From positions 16,061-80,060 of the forward strand of contig CAJWCO010000007.1 of assembly GCA_913031145.1 (NCBI GenBank): DNA of 64,000 nucleotides. Direction: 5' to 3'. This document shows, piece after piece, positions 60,176-64,000 of this stretch. Position 1 is the first letter of the stretch. Each line of letters opens with the position of its first letter. A program made the position numbers and the translations under genes. Origin of the DNA: an uncultured Cellvibrionales bacterium (GTDB lineage Bacteria; Pseudomonadota; Gammaproteobacteria; Pseudomonadales; Porticoccaceae). Below the pieces are notes generated by a model. That model was not told where the DNA came from and did no database searches. It saw nothing but the letters and a program-made list of their open reading frames with translations.

Positions 60176-60934
60176 ATGCCGCCACATCAGGGAACATTAG
60201 CTAACATCACAGAGCGTGAAACCACTGAACTGGCAACAGATCCAATGCGTGCGAGTGCGAAAAGAACGATCAGTGTTGACAACGTCTTATTCGGCTGTGA
60301 AGACGGGGCTTTAAAGGTCCTTCTTATCAAACATGGGTCTGGCGAAAGTTTGGGTCATTGGGGACTACCTGGAGATTGGTTACAGGCAGATGAAAATCTT
60401 GAAACCGCTGCCGTTCGGGTTTTGCGCGCACGCGCAGGTCTAGACGACATCGTCTTGGAGCAATTGCAGAGCTTCAGTAGTCTTGACCGCTACCCTGGCG
60501 AGCGCACCATCACCACCGCTTTCTATGCGTTAATTAGACCCGATGAATATTTATTAGCACAGGGTCAAGACGAGCTAGGTGTGGCCTGGTTTACTGTCAG
60601 TGAAATGCCCGAGCTTATTTTTGACCATGCGAAAATTGTCAACTGGGCGATCGCAAGGTTACGTCACAAGGTGCAACATGAGCCCGTGGGATTGGATCTT
60701 TTGCCGAAAAAATTTACTCTTTTAGAATTGCAGCGCTTGTACGAAGCCCTCTTGGGCACGGCGTTAGACAAACCAAACTTTCGGCGCAAAATAACGAAGA
60801 TGAATATCCTTAACGACTGCAACGAAAAGCAGCGTGGCGCTGCGCACCGAGCTGCGTCACTTTTCAGTTTTAACCAAGAGCGCTACGAACAACTCAGCAA
60901 CGACGCCTTCATCCGCCCAGACTCCTCCCACTAG
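60176..60934 (+). CDS. Nudix-derived transcriptional regulator (NrtR/AraR-like)
   Basis: 252 aa. An N-terminal Nudix-fold domain (SVDNVLFGCEDGALKVLLIKHG, then GHWGLPGDWLQADENLETAAVRVL) is followed by a C-terminal winged-helix domain (TLLELQRLYEALLGTALDKPNFRRKI). The Nudix box GX5EX7REUXEEXGU is degenerate: the REUXEE glutamates are replaced (RVLRARAG), so the domain should sense a ligand and not hydrolyse. Homologues regulate NAD or pentose genes; position between a sugar porter and GH43 points to arabinose/xylose control. Start ATG 60176 gives a disordered lead of about 25 residues; an in-frame ATG downstream (MRASAKRTISVDN) may be the real start. Confidence 0.85.
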   Translation: MPPHQGTLANITERETTELATDPMRASAKRTISVDNVLFGCEDGALKVLLIKHGSGESLGHWGLPGDWLQADENLETAAVRVLRARAGLDDIVLEQLQSFSSLDRYPGERTITTAFYALIRPDEYLLAQGQDELGVAWFTVSEMPELIFDHAKIVNWAIARLRHKVQHEPVGLDLLPKKFTLLELQRLYEALLGTALDKPNFRRKITKMNILNDCNEKQRGAAHRAASLFSFNQERYEQLSNDAFIRPDSSH

Positions 60935-60972
60935 AAACGGAACGTCTGTTCGGTTTTGCCGCCTTTTTTAAA

Positions 60973-62583
60973 TCAGTGCTCAATGTACTCGAAGAAGTCA
61001 AAATCAGCCGGTTGATTTTGCCCTGAGATGTCTTGGCAGCACATCCCCACAAAAGCCCCCGTAAAACTGTTCCCCGCGCCCTGACCCGCCTCATCTGAAA
61101 TAGCACTGTAGTCCAATGTTATTGGGACATCTTTCCAGACCTCACCATCTAATGACCACGAAAATGTCAAGTGAGCGTGGTCGACCAAAGCCCGCAGATA
61201 AACCGGCTCGGCCGCCATTAAAGGAATCACGCTTTGATCTGAATTGATCGAGTAAAGCGGAAAGCTCGCCACGAGGTCAACGCTTCCAGCGCAACTCATC
61301 ACGGCTAAATGTCGTCCATATTCCTCGTCGGTAGATATATAAAGGTAGTGGTATTTGTGGCCGTTGTAATAACACACCAAACCCGCCATTTGTTGAAAGG
61401 TGGTGGGATGGAAATCAACCTTCGTTGTCGCCGTAAAACTCGCCGCCTGCTGACGTCGCGCTATTAGTGCTTGCTCAAAACAGTTGCCGAGCGACTGCTT
61501 ACCCTTGAGGCGCAAGTGACCCGGACGCTCCGACAGCGTCATAAAACAAGATGGATCAGGGTTTCGCAACCACTGAAAGTGGTTGCCGAGCGACTTACCG
61601 TCAAAATCATCGCGACTGGGTACCATCGGCCACGGGTGGGCGGGTAAATCGACACTCGGTAGAGTAATGTCGGGTTTGTTATCGCCATTTTCCAATCGCA
61701 GCCACCCATCCTCTTGCCAGACTGCTTTTTGAATTGCGGTCTCTCGGCCCATCGGACTGCGCTTTCGCCCGTGGAGTGGGCGGCTGGCAAGATGGACCAC
61801 GTAGGTATCACCTGCCGGCGTTTCCACAATATCTCCATGTCCGGAGCGTTGCAACGGTAAACCGGGATCATCTTTAGACGTCAGGAAATAACCATGCGGA
61901 TCAATTTCATACGGCCCTGTGATGCTCGTCGACCGCGCAAACACCATACAGTGCTCGTATTCAGTCCCACCTTCAGCGGTGACTAGATAATAGTACCCGT
62001 TACGCCGATAGATATGTGGTGCTTCTGTAAGCCCCTGAGCGGTACCCTTAAAAATATTGTGAGTCGGACCCGTCAGCATTTTTATTTGTGTATCAAACTC
62101 TTGCAAATAAATACCACCAAATGGATTTTTACCGGGACGGTGATCCCACACCATGTTGAGCAACCATTTACGCTCACCATCATGCACGAGCGAGGGGTCA
62201 AAACCACTGCTGTTTAAATACACTGGATCGCTCCAAACTCCGTCAACCGTCGCGCAGGTCGTCAAGTAATTATGAGCATCTTTAAAACTCGCACAGTGCC
62301 TTTTTACGTCCGTGTAGATCAAATAAAACAGACCATCACAGTGCGAAAGACAAGGCGCCCAAATACCGCACGAGTCTGGGTTGCCAGTCATATCGAGCAA
62401 TTCTTTTCGATTCAACGGCTGCGCGGCAACGCGCCAATTGAGTAAGTCACGCGAATGATGAATCTGTACGCCAGGAAACCACTCGAAAGTGGACGTAGCG
62501 ATGTAATAATCCTCGCCGACACGCACGATGGATGGATCTGGATTAAAACCTTGTAAAATGGGATTACTGGATGTTTGTGTCAC
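60973..62583 (-). CDS. Glycoside hydrolase family 43 beta-xylosidase/arabinofuranosidase
   Basis: 536 aa without a signal peptide, so probably cytoplasmic. A five-bladed beta-propeller has the expected Asp in GFNPDPSIVRVGEDYY near 16, DPSLVHDGERKW near 130, and the acid Glu in LTEAPHIYRRNGYYY near 186. A C-terminal beta-sandwich (about 330-536) is typical of the XynB-like GH43 branch. It would cut xylose or arabinose off short xylo-oligosaccharides imported by the neighbouring symporter. The two genes are on the same strand 43 bases apart. Confidence 0.92.
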   Translation of the reverse strand: MTQTSSNPILQGFNPDPSIVRVGEDYYIATSTFEWFPGVQIHHSRDLLNWRVAAQPLNRKELLDMTGNPDSCGIWAPCLSHCDGLFYLIYTDVKRHCASFKDAHNYLTTCATVDGVWSDPVYLNSSGFDPSLVHDGERKWLLNMVWDHRPGKNPFGGIYLQEFDTQIKMLTGPTHNIFKGTAQGLTEAPHIYRRNGYYYLVTAEGGTEYEHCMVFARSTSITGPYEIDPHGYFLTSKDDPGLPLQRSGHGDIVETPAGDTYVVHLASRPLHGRKRSPMGRETAIQKAVWQEDGWLRLENGDNKPDITLPSVDLPAHPWPMVPSRDDFDGKSLGNHFQWLRNPDPSCFMTLSERPGHLRLKGKQSLGNCFEQALIARRQQAASFTATTKVDFHPTTFQQMAGLVCYYNGHKYHYLYISTDEEYGRHLAVMSCAGSVDLVASFPLYSINSDQSVIPLMAAEPVYLRALVDHAHLTFSWSLDGEVWKDVPITLDYSAISDEAGQGAGNSFTGAFVGMCCQDISGQNQPADFDFFEYIEH

Positions 62584-62626
62584 TTTAATTTCTCTCGACG
62601 ATCACGGGTCAATAGGTAATATTACG

Positions 62627-63988
62627 TTATGCAGGATGTTGATCAGCTGCGATCTCCAGCATTTTCTTGTTAGACAGTATGTACTTAGGCATCAGCAATA
62701 GGACCAGCGCTCCACAAGCAATGGGTCCTGCGACGTAGGTAAACAAAATGCCATTGAGCGCCCTTTCGGTCTGTTCGGCATTGGCCACATAGCCGAAGTA
62801 GGCCAAACAACTGAGCGCCAGTGCACCACCAATGGCAATACCGAACTTTAGCGCCAACAACTGCCCAGAGTAGGCCAATGCCATATTGTTGTCTTTGCCG
62901 GAAAGCATACGAGCACCGTATTCAACGGTATCGGGCACCATCGCGAACAGCAGCGCCATCACCATCATATGAGGAAAGTTCGCCGACATCGACAGCCCAA
63001 AGGCGATCCAATAATCCTCTGCTGATAAAAATATAAACGGAACATGCAGTCCGACCATTGCCAGCATACCCACGCGCAATAACAACACCTTGCAATAACG
63101 CTTGGTCAGCCAACTGGTTGTCAGTGCGCCTGAAACGCCTGCGAGCATGCCCCACGTAATAAACTCATTGATTAAATCTTCGCGACCGAAAAAGTACTTA
63201 ATGTAATAAGCCGTCACAGTGCCCCGCATGACTACAGCTATTAATACAACAAAAGTAAAAAACGACAGCAACATTAACTGGCGGTTATGTCGCAAACTGG
63301 TGAAATCTTTAAATACGACGGCAAGATTGAGTCGCGCACCTTGATCCGCGCGGTCCACCACACGCTCCTGCGTACTCAAAAAACACAAGACAAAACACGC
63401 TATAGCGGCAAAGGCCATCACGGCAATTGCCTTTGGGTAGCCAACAGCATCGTCGCCACCGCCAAAATATTCCACCAAGACTGGCACCATATAAACAACT
63501 AATGCACCGCCCGCCATAGCCAGCGCCATTCGATACGCTTGCAATGATGCGCGGTCTGACAAATTATTCGTCATCACACCACCTAGTGCCGAATAAGGAA
63601 TGTTGATCCCCGTGTAGACGAGCATTAGCAATGTGTAAGTTGCAAACGCGTAAAGAGTCTTGCCGCTATCGCTCAAATCGGGGGTAAGAAAAGTCGCAAC
63701 AAATAGCAGACCATAAGGTAGCGCGAGCCAAATCAAGTAGGGCCTATATTGCCCAAAGCGGCTGTTAGTGCGATCGGCAATACTTCCCATTACCGGGTCT
63801 GTAAACCCGTCTATCAGACGAACACACAGCATCATTGTTGCAAGAGACGCGGCTGAAATACCCACGACATCCGTGTAGAAAATAGCCAAGTAGTTGATCA
63901 CAACTTGAAAGACGACATTGGAACCCGCATCACCGAGGCCGTACCCAACTTTTTCTTTAATGCTCAGCGCGCCTTGGCTCATACCCAC
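62627..63988 (-). CDS. GPH-family glycoside:cation symporter (XynB/XylP type)
   Basis: 453 aa, twelve helices. The start MGMSQGALSIKEKVGYGLGDAG and IDGFTDPVMGSIADRTNSRFGQYRPY are the GPH-family signatures for cation coupling and sugar binding. Likely imports a xyloside or pentose oligomer for the following GH43 enzyme. It starts 12 bases before the window end; its upstream region is outside the window, so other operon genes may precede it. Confidence 0.9.
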   Translation of the reverse strand: MGMSQGALSIKEKVGYGLGDAGSNVVFQVVINYLAIFYTDVVGISAASLATMMLCVRLIDGFTDPVMGSIADRTNSRFGQYRPYLIWLALPYGLLFVATFLTPDLSDSGKTLYAFATYTLLMLVYTGINIPYSALGGVMTNNLSDRASLQAYRMALAMAGGALVVYMVPVLVEYFGGGDDAVGYPKAIAVMAFAAIACFVLCFLSTQERVVDRADQGARLNLAVVFKDFTSLRHNRQLMLLSFFTFVVLIAVVMRGTVTAYYIKYFFGREDLINEFITWGMLAGVSGALTTSWLTKRYCKVLLLRVGMLAMVGLHVPFIFLSAEDYWIAFGLSMSANFPHMMVMALLFAMVPDTVEYGARMLSGKDNNMALAYSGQLLALKFGIAIGGALALSCLAYFGYVANAEQTERALNGILFTYVAGPIACGALVLLLMPKYILSNKKMLEIAADQHPA

Positions 63989-64000
63989 CTCTTGGTTTAC

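Overview
The window looks like chromosomal DNA of a free-living, respiring, probably marine gammaproteobacterium. The signs are the order sdhCDAB-sucAB-lpd-sucCD with gltA divergent, plus AcnB, NfuA, a MiaE-like hydroxylase, a DnaE2/ImuB mutasome, a glucosylglycerate solute cluster and a xylan-sugar locus. Genus cannot be fixed from this sequence. I see no tRNA, rRNA, CRISPR array, insertion sequence or prophage.

Layout. (1) 1-2 kb: the last 30 codons of what looks like imuB, then a convergent acyl-CoA synthetase. (2) 2.1-6.1 kb: a three-gene operon (phosphatase, glucosyl-3-phosphoglycerate synthase, GH13_18 phosphorylase) that can both make and break glucosylglycerate. (3) 6.2-13 kb: metY, a membrane-anchored EEP-family protein, a TPR/retropepsin-like protease and a 975-aa DUF349 protein. 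(4) 13.2-16.4 kb: dnaE2 behind an unusually long SOS-box palindrome. (5) 16.4-29.1 kb: the TCA block on the minus strand with gltA leaving divergently; both promoters are readable. (6) 29.2-34.1 kb: an RND efflux pump with its adaptor, and miaE. (7) 34.4-41.7 kb: acnB, nfuA and metH. metH is broken by a -1 frame change at a run of eight A and carries an Asp-to-Tyr change in its cobalamin-ligand motif. (8) 41.8-50.5 kb: DUF2970, a DmdC-like acyl-CoA dehydrogenase, DoxX, a lipoprotein esterase, several small unknown or secreted proteins, a crotonase and a 49-aa membrane peptide. (9) 50.9-55.5 kb: a lipoprotein, a lone short flagellin, an unknown protein and a T5orf172-type GIY-YIG / two-TM / zinc-finger fusion, separated by long gene-poor gaps. 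(10) 56-64 kb: a DUF1501/DUF1800 pair, then a pentose/xylo-oligosaccharide locus (sugar porter, Nudix-derived regulator, GH43 enzyme, GPH symporter).

How the parts fit. The TCA block with acnB covers citrate synthase, aconitase, 2-oxoglutarate dehydrogenase, succinyl-CoA ligase and succinate dehydrogenase; NfuA supplies Fe-S clusters to enzymes of the AcnB type. MetY and MetH are two methionine-forming routes; the MetH gene looks damaged while metY is intact, and inverted repeats with ATCAA/TTGAT arms lie near both. The SOS mutasome appears split: imuB and dnaE2 are about 13 kb apart. The most novel-looking material is the split mutasome with its 34-bp palindrome, the metH double lesion, the T5orf172/zinc-finger membrane protein and the structured gene-free gap upstream of the flagellin. 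I did not find a clear new multi-gene defence or mobile system.
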